Positions 1 to 10,958 of a stretch of 64,000 bases of DNA are shown piece after piece. Each line of letters begins with the position of its first letter. Within the stretch, counting starts at the first letter, position 1. Origin of the DNA: a virus; IMG/VR virus record IMGVR_UViG_3300025668_000745, positions 20,644-84,643 of that record. One strand, 5' to 3'. The notes beneath the pieces are model-generated. The model was not told the origin of the DNA. It ran no database searches and was given only the letters and a program-made list of their open reading frames with translations. A program made the translations under genes and the position numbers.

Positions 1-1
1 A

Positions 2-3000
2 TTGGTTTATAATAATAAAAATGCTGTTATAGATAATATATTTGATCCGTTTTACGGAAATGAAATATTTAAAGCAGACGGTACAAAATTAGACAGAAGC
101 ACACTTTCTACATACAGACAAAATAGTGAATTTGTCATTGAAACAAAAACTAATGACGGATTGTATTTCTGTAAATTGTATCCAATACAAAAAGAACATG
201 TATTAGTATTAGACAATCGAACAAAATTTAAAGATTATATTTACGATCCAGCAATGGGCTATAGACAAGATAGAGTTAAAATATTAGGTTATAGAACAAG
301 TGACTGGAATGGCGGTTTTGATATACCTGGTTTTGTTTACGATAATATTAAAGTTACATCTTGGGAAAGTTACAAAGATTATAAAATTGGCGACACAATT
401 AAATTTAAAGAGTACTATTATGTTGCAGATAAAAATATAACAGGTACAGAAACGTTTGACGCAAGTGTTTGGGTACAATTATCCGAAGCACCAACACCTA
501 AACTAAAACCTAATTGGGATTATCGATCAGCACAATTTGCAGACTTTTATGATCTGGATACTGATAATTTTGATACTGAACAACAAAAGTTAGCACAGCA
601 TTTGATAGGCTATCAGCCAAGAAAGTATCTTGAAAATATTATTAATGATGAAGTTTCTCAGTATAAATTTTATCAAGGTATGATAAGAGAAAAGGGTACT
701 AAGAATAGTTTAACAAAATTATTTGATAGTTTAGGAAAATCTGATAAAGATAGTCTAAAGTTTTACGAAGAATGGGCAGTACGTACAGGTCAATACGGAG
801 CAGTTGATAATTTTAGAGAAGTAGAATACTTAATTGACGAGCAAAAATATATTTTACAACCACAACCTGTAAAATTAACTAATTTAATTAGTGCGTCAGA
901 CACATCTTTAGTATACAAAATACCAGAAGCTGATGTTTATACTAAACCGTTAGACTATAATCATAGCAATTCTTTTGTTAGTAAAACTGATTACTCACAA
1001 TTTTTAAAAGATGCAGGTTATGTTGCTGAGGAAGATGTCGCTTTTGTAATAAAAGAAATAGACGAAATTTTAAATTTAGATTTTTCACAAGTAACAAGAT
1101 CATCATATATTTGGGTATCTAATAATAATGGTGACTGGGACATACTAAAGCCAACGAAAACAGAACTTGTAATAGAAAGTATTACAAGTGAAGCTCGAGA
1201 AATAACTTTTGATACTAATATACAAGTTACTGATATAAAAGTAAATGATTATATTGGCGTTTATGGTATTGTAGAAGATGCAGGTCTTATTAATGACGAT
1301 AAAATAGGAAGATGTTTTAAAGTTAAGAAAATACAAGGAAGTGCAATTACAGTAGATAGTATTGCGCAGGCTCCTGAATCAATTACTACAGGAAGTGCAT
1401 TTATATACAAATTTGTGTCATATAGAACAAAAGATATAGAAACATTTAACAATAATCTTAATTCAAATTATCTAACAACTAATGATAAAGTTTGGATCGA
1501 CAGTGTTGACAACAGTAAGTGGAATGTAGTTTCTAATACTAATCCGTACTATCAACATCAAGAAATAACTACTGAGCTTACATTTAAAGATGCTTGGGTA
1601 GCAGATACTCGATATAAGAGAAATGACATTGTGTTGTTTAGCGGAGATCGTTATGTTGCTATTAACGAAGTTACCAGTGCAGTTGATCCAAGTGCGGATA
1701 CAACAAACTGGCAATTAACAGAGTTTGTTGCAGACGGATTTGGTAGTAAAGTAGTAAGTGGTAAAAAGAATCAAAATGTATTTGTACTTGCGCAAGATTC
1801 GTACAACGGATTAGGCACTATTTTCTATTATCAAAGAAACAGCGAAACTTTAAATTTAGCATATATGAATAAGTTTGAGTCATTAGAAGAATATGCTACT
1901 AACTTTAAATATGATAACATTGCAGTCAGCGACGACGAAGAAATCGTTGTTGTGTCGTCAAGCCAAGCATCAAATGTAAAAACAAATTATAAAGGTCTGT
2001 TTAATGATGCTGCACCTGGCGGAACTTATGTAGAAGGCGATATTGTAGAATATCAAGATACATTGTGGAAGTTTAATGCAGATTATATAGACGATGCAAG
2101 TACATTGTTTACTGAAGTTCAAGATGTAGTACCAGTCAACAACATACCTGTAGAAAGTTTAGGATCTACAAGTTACGGAACTTATAACGAACAGGGTGTA
2201 ATTTTTGTTTATAAAAAATCCGGACCAAGATCATACGCTTTAGTTAATAGTACAATTAGTAGACGTCCGCAACTTTCTGAATTTTTTGGTAAAGAAGTAG
2301 TTATAACACAAAAAGACGGAACATACGAATTATTTGTAAGTGCTCCAGGTACAAATACAAATAGAATATACTTTTTAAAATATGACGGCGAAAACAATAT
2401 TTTAAGTTATAATGAAGACAGAAGATACAAAGGTCAATTTGACGAAAATAAAAGTTATAGAAAAGGTGACATTGTTCAATTACTTGTAGAAGGCCAGTCA
2501 GCACAACAAGGGCAGCAACTATTTGTAGCAAACAATACATTACCTGCACAGACATTTTCATCTGATAATTGGAAATTACAAGACCCAGATATAAACTACT
2601 TAGAGTATGTTCCTAATACGTTATTTCCTGTTTTAAATGACGATAGTACTGTTCTATCTGATGAAGAAAAAGAAAACTTCGGAGATTCATTTGCTGTATC
2701 AAGTAACGGAGAAGTATTAGCAGTAGGTATATCAAATTATGCAAAATACGATAACGAAGCAACTTATTTAACTGGTGACATTGTAAGTAATAATGGAAAA
2801 ACTTACGAAGCAGTTTCGTCTGTGCCTCCTGTAGTTGAACGAATAATATATTTAGATAGTGATGGAATTAGCACAAAAGTTGATATTGCTCCAGGAAGTA
2901 TTCTTACTCAAGCAAATACTAACGCAACTGGCGTTGTAAAAAACTTAGTTGTTGATAGTAATAGAATTTTGCTTACTGAAGTTTCTGGAGTATTTGATAC

Positions 3001-6000
3001 TCAATCCGGTAATGAAGTTACAGTTACAACAACAGACAGTTCTCAATTAGAAGATACCCCATCTGGTAGATTTATCGGAGAGGTTGTAAATGTTCCTAAT
3101 GCAGACACTACAAATACAAGTGCTTGGAGAGAAATTGCCGCAGAAAAAGTTGCAATTTACAGAAAAAATAATACAAGATTTGCATTAGCACAAGTAATTA
3201 ATGGCACAGTTGAAAATCAAGGCTTTGGCTCAAAGATTGAAATATCAGATGACGGAAATACTTTATTGATAGGTGCACCGTTAGCTGATGTAAACAATTA
3301 CGACGATAGCGGAAAGATTTATGTTTACAAATGGCAGTTACAAAACTGGACATTAACACAGACAATTGAAGCACCGCAAGATTTAAGAAATCAAAAGTTT
3401 GGTGATAAGTTTTCGTTTAATGAAGACACTCTTTTTGTAATAACAGAAGGTACTTATAAGTTTGATAACGAAGTTACAGACATAACACTTGATGGTAACT
3501 TTACAAGATTTGGAGAAAAAAGCAATAACTCAACTAATCTACATGTTTATGATAATTTACAAGGCGGCTTACTTTATGCTGGTAAAATTATTTTAGATAA
3601 AGTTACTAACTTTGTTGATTATAGTGTATATGCAAAAAATAATCATGTTTATATTGGACTTCCGTATGCAGGACCTGTTAATGATTATGGTAAAGTATTT
3701 GATATCCGACGCCAGGTAAACACAACAAGCTGGAAAGTAGATAAACAACAAACAGATATTATAGATACTACAAAATTAAAAACAGTATTTGCATACAATA
3801 AAGATACTAAAAAACTAATAAGTGATATAGATTATATTGATGTATTGCAAGGCAAAATTGCTGCTCCGTTAGAACAGGAAATTAACTTTAAAACACATTA
3901 TGATCCTGCAATTTATGATATAGGAAATGATAGCGTTGTTGTAGATAGCAATCAAAGTTGGGCTGAAAGATACATAGGAACAGTTTGGTGGAACTTATCA
4001 ACAAGTAAATTTTATAATCCTTATCAAGGCGATGTATTATATAAAACAAATTATTGGAACAAAATATTTCCAGGTTATAACGTAGAAGTATGTGAATGGG
4101 TCGAAAGTAATTATATACCGAGTCAGTGGGATAGTTTATCCGGAACATCTGAAGGATTTGCGCAAGGTATAACAGGTGATACAAAATACGGTGATGATGT
4201 TTATGCTACTGGAAGAAAATATGATCCAGAGGCACAAGCATTTACAACAAAATATTATTATTGGGTTGCTCAGAAGAAAACATTACCTAACAATAATTCA
4301 TATAGAAAACTAACAGCGCAAGAAATTGCGTTAATGATCGAAGATCCTGCAGGACAAGGATATCGCTTTGTAGCATTATTAGACAATGACGAATTTGCAA
4401 TGTTTAATCTTAAAGGACTAATTAGTGGTAAAACTACAGCACTTAATTTTAGTTACTATGTAAAAGACAATATTAATACAAATATTCATACACAGTATAA
4501 AATATTTACAGACGGGCTTGCAACAAGTGTGCCATCAAACGACTTACAAGAAAAATGGTTTGATAGTTTAATTGGGTATGACAAGTTTTTTAGAGATGTG
4601 CCTAACAAAGATCTATCAGAAAAGCAAAAATACGGAACATTAAACACACCTCGACAGTCGATGTTTAAGAATAAATTTGAAGCTCGTAAACAATTTTTTG
4701 AAAGAGTAAATTATGAATTAAACAAACGGATAATATTAGATGATTACGATTTATCTAATTTACTGTTAAGCGATATCGAGCCTGACTTTAAAGAAAATAA
4801 GTATGATGTAGCTATTGATAATAATTTGCAATTAGAAACTATTAGTTTAGATAATAAAACTACAGCTGAGATATCAATAGAATTAGTTGATGGTAAAATT
4901 AATAAAGTAAAAATTACAAATCCTGGTATTGGGTATGTAACAGCACCAAGTGTAACTATCGGAGGTGACGGACAACAGGCTGTTTTAGAAACTGAAATTA
5001 CAGATGGTAAAGTAACTAATGTTATAATCAAAAACAAAGGCAAAAACTATAATACTATTAGTGCAGTAGTTAGACCGTATACAGTTTTAATTCGAGCAGA
5101 TAATACAGTAGAAAACAAATGGTCGTTGTATAGTTATGATTATGTTGAATTTACGTGGAAAAGAATAACAGGACAGCAATATGATAATACATTATACTGG
5201 TCTTATAAAGATTGGTATGCAGCAACCGTAAGTGAATTAACATCTATTGATTACGTTGTAGAAAATAATTATGAATTAGAATTACTAAGTGATAAAATTG
5301 GTGATATTATCAAGATTCAAACTATCGGAACTGGCGGCTGGCTGTTATTAAGAAAGGTTGATAATACTAATACTGACACAAGTATTGATTATGAAACTAT
5401 AGGTAGACAAAACGGCACAATAGAATTTAATAAAAGTTTATGGGACTATAATCAGCAACAAATTGGTTTTGACTTAGAAAGTTTTGACACTCAGTTATAT
5501 GATAACGAACCTGTTAGAGAATTAAGAAATATTTTAAATGCTTTGGCAAATAATATATTTGTAGATAATTTACGTCTTGAATGGAATCAATTATTCTTAG
5601 CAGGTATTCGTTATGTATTTACAGAACAGCGATATGTAGACTGGGCGTTTAAAACAAGTTTTGTAAAAGCAGAACATAGACTTGGAGAATTTGAGCAAAA
5701 AATTACATTCCAAAATGATAATTTATCCAGCTACGAAGATTATGTACGTGAAGTAAAACCTTATAAAACTAAAATTAGAGAATATTTAAGTACATATGAA
5801 AAGGTAACTAATACAAATACATTAGTAACAGACTTTGATCTTATGCCGTTGTTTAATCCTATTAGTGGTAAAATTGAACCTTTAAATATTAAATTACAAC
5901 AAGGACAGATATTTGTACAAGAAGGAAAAGCCGACAGCGTTAATAGGAACTGGGCAAATAATGTAGGGTTTCAAGTTGAAGAAATCAACGTTTATGATGG

Positions 6001-9000
6001 CGGAAGAGGATATACTTACACACCTAAAGTTACAATAGAAAGCGTTTCGGGTACAGGCGCCGAGGCAAGAGCAATAATGCGTAACGGCGAAATTCTTAAA
6101 ATTGAAGTACTAAAATCTGGCACAGGATATTTGACACAGCCACAAGTAGTTATTGAACAACCGACTGGTGAAGATGCAATTAATCCTGTAATTGTTGCAC
6201 GTATTGGAACAGGACTTCCTCGAGCATTTACAAATAAAATTAAATTTGATAGAATATCAGCATTGTCAGATTACGATAGTATATCTGTTGTTGATGAAAC
6301 ATTTACAGGAGTTTCAAATTCACAAATTTATAATCTTGAAAATTCTATGGATTTAAATAAAGCAAATGTTTTAGTAAAAATTGACGGTATTGAATTGTTA
6401 TCAAGTGAATATACTTTTGGCAATACTACAGAAGTTGGTACTACAACATTAAGAGATACTTATGATCTTACAACTGGCAACAATTATTATAATAACTTTA
6501 ATAGCTTAATAACAAGCGGTACAGATGTTGAACATGGATTTATTAACTTAACAAATACTCCTGCACAAGATAGTGTAATAACAGTTTCATATAAGAGATC
6601 AGTTGATTCGTTAAATGTAGCAGATAGAATTAGTAATTACTATAAGCCGGCTGTTGGAATGTATGGCAATGAGTTAACTCAATTAATGGAAGGTGTTGAC
6701 TACGGAGGCGTAGAAGTTACGTCATTTAACTTTGAAACAGAAAATATTGTAGGATGGGACCAAGGTGCATGGGATACAGTTGCATGGTCAACTTATACTG
6801 AAACTGGCGATGAATTTACATTTTTAAGTGACGGTATTACAACATCGTTTACACTACCGGAAGGATCAACACTTGAACAGGATGTAGAATATAATGTTTA
6901 TATTAATAGTGTGAGAATTGACGCACCTGATTTTGTAGCAGGCACAGATGAAATTCCTGGCACAGATGAAATTCCTGGTAGTCCGGCAGATGCAGAATAC
7001 AACAACGGAGCAATTAGTAATGTTACTGGTGCCGGTAGTGATTTCTTCAAACGTGAAGTTACAACCAACGGCGTAAGAATTATGGGTGCTGGCACAGTAG
7101 GTGGGCAAACAGCAGTTCCAGATGCGTGGTTAGAAAAGGTAGCACGTATGTTTGAATTGTTTTTAGATCCAACCGGCGCAGGTATTAACGAAGCATTCCA
7201 AAGAAACTTAATTAAAACATTAAGTGGTGATGCAGGAACTTGGCACGAAGGATTACCGACACTACAACGAGTGGCAAGAGGCGCAGGAGCAGATTATACT
7301 CCAAACTTCCTAACTGACGCAGGTGTTATTAGTTGGAACTTAACTCCATTGTTTGATACTCACGTTGCTAACGATATGGTTTGGTACTTGAACTCAACCG
7401 GTGACGGATACGGCGTTGGTGAGATCGACGCACAAGAAGTTATTGAACACGTATTCCACACACTACATATGCACGGTCTAACAGACGATATAAAACTGTA
7501 TTCATACATTAGTGCAGATTGGGCAACTGGTCCATTATATGCAGCAATGGAAGAAGCATTTGACGCAGGCAAGTGGGATCCATCAGGTTACCAAGCAAAT
7601 CCAGATGATTGGAAAACAGATGCAGATGCATTTGAAGTGGCAGCAAAAGAATATATGTTCTTGTTAAACTTTGCTATGTTTGATTACACTGGGCTATGGG
7701 ACGGCGACAGTCTTGCTCCTGAGTGGGCAGATGATGTACGTACCCCTGCACAAATCCAAACAACACTTCCAGTAAGTTATGCGTTCTTTAATACATACAT
7801 TGCTCCGGTTATTAGTAAGCCTTCATTAGCAACTATTAATAGCATATTTGGAGACGGCAATACACCAGCACAAGACGATCCAAGTTTATCAGGAGCATCA
7901 GGTTATGTTGTTGATGCGCTTGTAGGAGGAACTGACGCAGTTGCAGCTATTCCTGGTGTACCCGGAACATCGGCTACTAATGAAGATGCATTTATGCTTA
8001 CGATTACAGGTAACGGTACTAATGTATTTGAATTCCCAGATGCAGCAGAATTCCAAGCATATGTGAGTGATAAGCCTGATGCAGAAATTACTTTACGAAA
8101 AGAAACATTTGACGGAGGAACACTACCGGATGAAACATCGTATGACACTTTATTAACAGGTGGTGATTTAGCATATGCTTCAGCAACTGGTGTTGCATCA
8201 GAAGATATTGTAATTGACGGTGACGGATTTGTTACAATAGCTACAAGTGCAGGACCTGAAGAAGTTGTTCCTGGACATGTTGCAGATACTCTTGATATAA
8301 GAGTTTACAATAGGCCTGATGATGGCGGCAATGTAATTACTACAAGGACATATACATATACTGATACTTCTACTTTTGATATTGGGTTAAATCCGTCATC
8401 AACTGAAGGATTCATTGTAAAAATTAATAAACTTATTGTTGATAGTACAAATTATACTCTTGACTTTGCACAACGTCAAGTTACTATTACAATGCCACTT
8501 TCGGCTAACGACGAAGTAACAATATATTCAATAAGCGGCGGCGCAAGTAATATATTAGATGTTGATAATTTTATTGCAGATGGTAGTACAAGTGAATATA
8601 TTACGAATGTATTATATAGAGAAGATGCAAATGCATTAGTAACAGTAAATGGTACTGAAGTTATATTTGAAATATTTAAAACTGACAGCAGTTATGGCAG
8701 TGAAGCTAATTTAATTGGTATTAGATTTGGTGAAGCACCAGTTGCAAATGATTATATTTATTTTGCAATAGTAGCAGGAACAACTATTCCACACTCACAA
8801 GTTAAGATACAAAACTTTACTGGCGACGGATCATCTACACAATTTTTGTTAGAACAATTACCGTATACACTAACTACACCAGTTTACACAAATACTATTA
8901 TTAATGTAGGCGATGTATTCTTAAATCAAGGATATAATAAAAAGTTTACAGTCAACAATGCATTAAACCAATATCAACTTGATGTATGGCAAATACCTAC

Positions 9001-10321
9001 AGGAAGTTTTGATATACAATCTGCAAAAGTGTTTGTAAATAATACATTGTTAGCTTATGAAACTGAGTTTTTATGGGACGAGACGACTAATATATTCTCA
9101 CTTGTGGCAGGTACTGCCCAAGATGGCGATGATTTAAAAATCTTTATTTTAGGTGAAGAAGAATTTAGTATAGACACTACAAATAATCTAACAACATTAG
9201 TATTAGGAAGTGCAGCAGCACTTGATACAAATATTGTAGTGTATTCATTAGGCGACGATAGAACTCAATTATTTGAAAGATTCCATTACGATATTGCAAT
9301 TGATCAAAGTGTATCAACTGAATCGGCTCAATTTAAATTATATCAAAGACTAAAGTCAGGAAAGATCAAATTAAGAAATAAAGCAGCAAGTCCTGATTTT
9401 GTTTGGGTATTTGTTAATGGCATATTACAAACACCAAATCTTGATTATGTATTATCTGAAGAAATGAACGAAGTAATATATAAAGAATCATTACAATTAA
9501 ATGACAAAATAGAAGTATTAGAATTTACTACTGGAGGAATTGGCCGTAGATTTGGTTATAGAGTATTCAAAGATGTCACAAATAAAACTATTTACAAACG
9601 TCTTACAGATGACAGAATATATAAAGTAGCAAAAGATTTTAATTTTTATGATAAAACACTTGAGCTTAATACAACTGCTGGTTTACCTACACCGAGTAAA
9701 GATGAGAACATTCCTGGAGTTGTGTTTATTGAAGGCGAAAGAATAGAATACTTTATTAAGTTAGGCAACACTTTACGTCAATTACGTAGAGGAACACGAG
9801 GTACTGGTGTAGGAGAATTATACACAGCTGATACACCAGTTACGGACCAGAGTTTCATCCATACTATTCCATATAATGATAATATAGAAGTAGTGAATGA
9901 AACAGGAGATGCTACATCGTATGAATATAACTTGCCATATGTACCTAATGTAGTATCTAATACATTGAACACATCAGCGTGGAATAGAAGTACTATACCA
10001 TTAACATTTGGACAGTGTAACGAAATAGAAGTATTTGTAGGAGGCAAAAGGTTGCATAAAGAGCCATATACAGTTTATGATGTAGTTACAAATACAAATA
10101 TTACTTATGAAGCAGAATTTTCTGTTAATGGGTATAACTATGGAACACAAGGTAACCCAATGGGAAGAGTTAGATTAACTAACCCTGCAGGCGACAATAC
10201 AAATGTAAAAATAGTTAGAAAAATAGGCAAAACTTGGATCAAAGATGGCGAAAAACTTTCAGATGCAAATAATTTAATAGCAAGATTTATAAGATCTACA
10301 ACACAGGGACTACCCGAATAA
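2..10321 (+). CDS. Giant virion structural / adhesion protein, 5'-truncated by the window edge
   Basis: The frame is open to the left edge, so the true start lies outside; 3439 residues are visible, ending in TAA. It is a mosaic of small beta modules. FG-GAP-like propeller stretches lie near residues 579-600, 895-915 and 1073-1150. CBM5/12-like carbohydrate-binding motifs (W...Y..GD.V...Y...) lie near 120, 532, 809 and 915. Two glycine-rich 'GxGYxxxPxVxI' units lie near 1640 and 1997. A globular insert with a histidine cluster (EHVFHTLHMHG, about 2480-2490) occupies about 2335-2640. The C-terminal 260 residues contain a beta-rich segment of the type seen in large marine-myovirus structural proteins. 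It precedes the tail-fibre genes, so a baseplate or long-fibre adhesin that binds host surface glycans is the best inference. I cannot name an orthologue. Confidence 0.75.
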   Translation: MVYNNKNAVIDNIFDPFYGNEIFKADGTKLDRSTLSTYRQNSEFVIETKTNDGLYFCKLYPIQKEHVLVLDNRTKFKDYIYDPAMGYRQDRVKILGYRTSDWNGGFDIPGFVYDNIKVTSWESYKDYKIGDTIKFKEYYYVADKNITGTETFDASVWVQLSEAPTPKLKPNWDYRSAQFADFYDLDTDNFDTEQQKLAQHLIGYQPRKYLENIINDEVSQYKFYQGMIREKGTKNSLTKLFDSLGKSDKDSLKFYEEWAVRTGQYGAVDNFREVEYLIDEQKYILQPQPVKLTNLISASDTSLVYKIPEADVYTKPLDYNHSNSFVSKTDYSQFLKDAGYVAEEDVAFVIKEIDEILNLDFSQVTRSSYIWVSNNNGDWDILKPTKTELVIESITSEAREITFDTNIQVTDIKVNDYIGVYGIVEDAGLINDDKIGRCFKVKKIQGSAITVDSIAQAPESITTGSAFIYKFVSYRTKDIETFNNNLNSNYLTTNDKVWIDSVDNSKWNVVSNTNPYYQHQEITTELTFKDAWVADTRYKRNDIVLFSGDRYVAINEVTSAVDPSADTTNWQLTEFVADGFGSKVVSGKKNQNVFVLAQDSYNGLGTIFYYQRNSETLNLAYMNKFESLEEYATNFKYDNIAVSDDEEIVVVSSSQASNVKTNYKGLFNDAAPGGTYVEGDIVEYQDTLWKFNADYIDDASTLFTEVQDVVPVNNIPVESLGSTSYGTYNEQGVIFVYKKSGPRSYALVNSTISRRPQLSEFFGKEVVITQKDGTYELFVSAPGTNTNRIYFLKYDGENNILSYNEDRRYKGQFDENKSYRKGDIVQLLVEGQSAQQGQQLFVANNTLPAQTFSSDNWKLQDPDINYLEYVPNTLFPVLNDDSTVLSDEEKENFGDSFAVSSNGEVLAVGISNYAKYDNEATYLTGDIVSNNGKTYEAVSSVPPVVERIIYLDSDGISTKVDIAPGSILTQANTNATGVVKNLVVDSNRILLTEVSGVFDTQSGNEVTVTTTDSSQLEDTPSGRFIGEVVNVPNADTTNTSAWREIAAEKVAIYRKNNTRFALAQVINGTVENQGFGSKIEISDDGNTLLIGAPLADVNNYDDSGKIYVYKWQLQNWTLTQTIEAPQDLRNQKFGDKFSFNEDTLFVITEGTYKFDNEVTDITLDGNFTRFGEKSNNSTNLHVYDNLQGGLLYAGKIILDKVTNFVDYSVYAKNNHVYIGLPYAGPVNDYGKVFDIRRQVNTTSWKVDKQQTDIIDTTKLKTVFAYNKDTKKLISDIDYIDVLQGKIAAPLEQEINFKTHYDPAIYDIGNDSVVVDSNQSWAERYIGTVWWNLSTSKFYNPYQGDVLYKTNYWNKIFPGYNVEVCEWVESNYIPSQWDSLSGTSEGFAQGITGDTKYGDDVYATGRKYDPEAQAFTTKYYYWVAQKKTLPNNNSYRKLTAQEIALMIEDPAGQGYRFVALLDNDEFAMFNLKGLISGKTTALNFSYYVKDNINTNIHTQYKIFTDGLATSVPSNDLQEKWFDSLIGYDKFFRDVPNKDLSEKQKYGTLNTPRQSMFKNKFEARKQFFERVNYELNKRIILDDYDLSNLLLSDIEPDFKENKYDVAIDNNLQLETISLDNKTTAEISIELVDGKINKVKITNPGIGYVTAPSVTIGGDGQQAVLETEITDGKVTNVIIKNKGKNYNTISAVVRPYTVLIRADNTVENKWSLYSYDYVEFTWKRITGQQYDNTLYWSYKDWYAATVSELTSIDYVVENNYELELLSDKIGDIIKIQTIGTGGWLLLRKVDNTNTDTSIDYETIGRQNGTIEFNKSLWDYNQQQIGFDLESFDTQLYDNEPVRELRNILNALANNIFVDNLRLEWNQLFLAGIRYVFTEQRYVDWAFKTSFVKAEHRLGEFEQKITFQNDNLSSYEDYVREVKPYKTKIREYLSTYEKVTNTNTLVTDFDLMPLFNPISGKIEPLNIKLQQGQIFVQEGKADSVNRNWANNVGFQVEEINVYDGGRGYTYTPKVTIESVSGTGAEARAIMRNGEILKIEVLKSGTGYLTQPQVVIEQPTGEDAINPVIVARIGTGLPRAFTNKIKFDRISALSDYDSISVVDETFTGVSNSQIYNLENSMDLNKANVLVKIDGIELLSSEYTFGNTTEVGTTTLRDTYDLTTGNNYYNNFNSLITSGTDVEHGFINLTNTPAQDSVITVSYKRSVDSLNVADRISNYYKPAVGMYGNELTQLMEGVDYGGVEVTSFNFETENIVGWDQGAWDTVAWSTYTETGDEFTFLSDGITTSFTLPEGSTLEQDVEYNVYINSVRIDAPDFVAGTDEIPGTDEIPGSPADAEYNNGAISNVTGAGSDFFKREVTTNGVRIMGAGTVGGQTAVPDAWLEKVARMFELFLDPTGAGINEAFQRNLIKTLSGDAGTWHEGLPTLQRVARGAGADYTPNFLTDAGVISWNLTPLFDTHVANDMVWYLNSTGDGYGVGEIDAQEVIEHVFHTLHMHGLTDDIKLYSYISADWATGPLYAAMEEAFDAGKWDPSGYQANPDDWKTDADAFEVAAKEYMFLLNFAMFDYTGLWDGDSLAPEWADDVRTPAQIQTTLPVSYAFFNTYIAPVISKPSLATINSIFGDGNTPAQDDPSLSGASGYVVDALVGGTDAVAAIPGVPGTSATNEDAFMLTITGNGTNVFEFPDAAEFQAYVSDKPDAEITLRKETFDGGTLPDETSYDTLLTGGDLAYASATGVASEDIVIDGDGFVTIATSAGPEEVVPGHVADTLDIRVYNRPDDGGNVITTRTYTYTDTSTFDIGLNPSSTEGFIVKINKLIVDSTNYTLDFAQRQVTITMPLSANDEVTIYSISGGASNILDVDNFIADGSTSEYITNVLYREDANALVTVNGTEVIFEIFKTDSSYGSEANLIGIRFGEAPVANDYIYFAIVAGTTIPHSQVKIQNFTGDGSSTQFLLEQLPYTLTTPVYTNTIINVGDVFLNQGYNKKFTVNNALNQYQLDVWQIPTGSFDIQSAKVFVNNTLLAYETEFLWDETTNIFSLVAGTAQDGDDLKIFILGEEEFSIDTTNNLTTLVLGSAAALDTNIVVYSLGDDRTQLFERFHYDIAIDQSVSTESAQFKLYQRLKSGKIKLRNKAASPDFVWVFVNGILQTPNLDYVLSEEMNEVIYKESLQLNDKIEVLEFTTGGIGRRFGYRVFKDVTNKTIYKRLTDDRIYKVAKDFNFYDKTLELNTTAGLPTPSKDENIPGVVFIEGERIEYFIKLGNTLRQLRRGTRGTGVGELYTADTPVTDQSFIHTIPYNDNIEVVNETGDATSYEYNLPYVPNVVSNTLNTSAWNRSTIPLTFGQCNEIEVFVGGKRLHKEPYTVYDVVTNTNITYEAEFSVNGYNYGTQGNPMGRVRLTNPAGDNTNVKIVRKIGKTWIKDGEKLSDANNLIARFIRSTTQGLPE
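6941..6976 (+). repeat. Two perfect 18-bp tandem copies inside the giant gene
   Basis: The unit ggcacagatgaaattcct occurs twice head to tail and encodes GTDEIP GTDEIP in frame. It forms the linker just before the histidine-containing inserted domain. A related Ala/Pro/Gly-rich linker (IPGVPG) follows the domain near 7950. A slipped-strand duplication in a flexible hinge explains it. Confidence 0.9.
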
Positions 10322-10325
10322 ATAC
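10317..10325 (+). promoter_or_regulatory. Late-promoter-like box AATAAATAC
   Basis: The box resembles the T4-type late promoter TATAAATA. It overlaps the stop of the giant gene and lies 17 bases before the ATG of the 204-aa gene, with a ribosome site (ggtgaagg) between. The same ATAAATAC core recurs before several other genes in the window. Confidence 0.5.
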
Positions 10326-10341
10326 ATATAGGTGAAGGACT

Positions 10342-10956
10342 ATGATGAAACAAACAGATGAACACAGCGGCATTTACGTAAAAGGACACATCAAAATTAG
10401 TGATCCAGATTCGGGTGAAGTTTATATTGATAAACCAAATGCTATACACTATGAGAACATGAGTATTGCACTTGCTGAAAGTATCGGCAATGCAGGTCAA
10501 GGATTTATATTTGAAATGGCATTCGGCAACGGTGGCACAAATGTAGATCCAACAGGTATTATTACATACCTTACTCCAAACAGTACAGGAACAAATGCAA
10601 GTTTATATAAACAAACATTTTCGAAAGTTGTAGACGATAGGAGTGTTAATAATACAGATCCTATAAGAAATAAGATCGAAACAAGACACCTTAGCGGAAC
10701 TAATTACACCGATATTGTAATAAGTTGTTTATTAGATTACGGCGAGCCAGATGGTCAAGATGCATTTGACACAGCAACTAATACAGAAAGTTTATATGTA
10801 TTTGATGAATTAGGACTTAAAAGTTATTCACCTACTGGCGAAGGAAGATTACTTACACATGTTATTTTCCATCCTGTACAAAAGTCACTTAACAGACTTA
10901 TACAAATTGACTATACTGTAAGAGTACAAAGTTTAACAGGGTTTAACGAGGAGTAA
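10342..10956 (+). CDS. Tail or baseplate-associated structural protein, 204 aa
   Basis: The start is the first of two adjacent ATG codons, behind ggtgaagg. The protein is polar and beta-rich with no signal peptide or membrane segment. It contains 'IYVKGHIKISDPDSGEVYID' near residues 11-30 and a glycine-rich 'FGNGGTNVDPTG' near 55-67. I recognise no catalytic motif. It lies between the giant protein and three tail-fibre genes, 2 bp before the next start, and is presumably co-transcribed with them. A small baseplate or fibre-connector protein is the likeliest role, inferred from context. Confidence 0.6.
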   Translation: MMKQTDEHSGIYVKGHIKISDPDSGEVYIDKPNAIHYENMSIALAESIGNAGQGFIFEMAFGNGGTNVDPTGIITYLTPNSTGTNASLYKQTFSKVVDDRSVNNTDPIRNKIETRHLSGTNYTDIVISCLLDYGEPDGQDAFDTATNTESLYVFDELGLKSYSPTGEGRLLTHVIFHPVQKSLNRLIQIDYTVRVQSLTGFNEE

Positions 10957-10958
10957 TA

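Noticed and set aside
7430-7475. HExxH zinc protease motif in the giant protein
   Set aside because: The histidines are arranged as EHVFHTLHMHG, not HExxH, so I only note a possible metal site.
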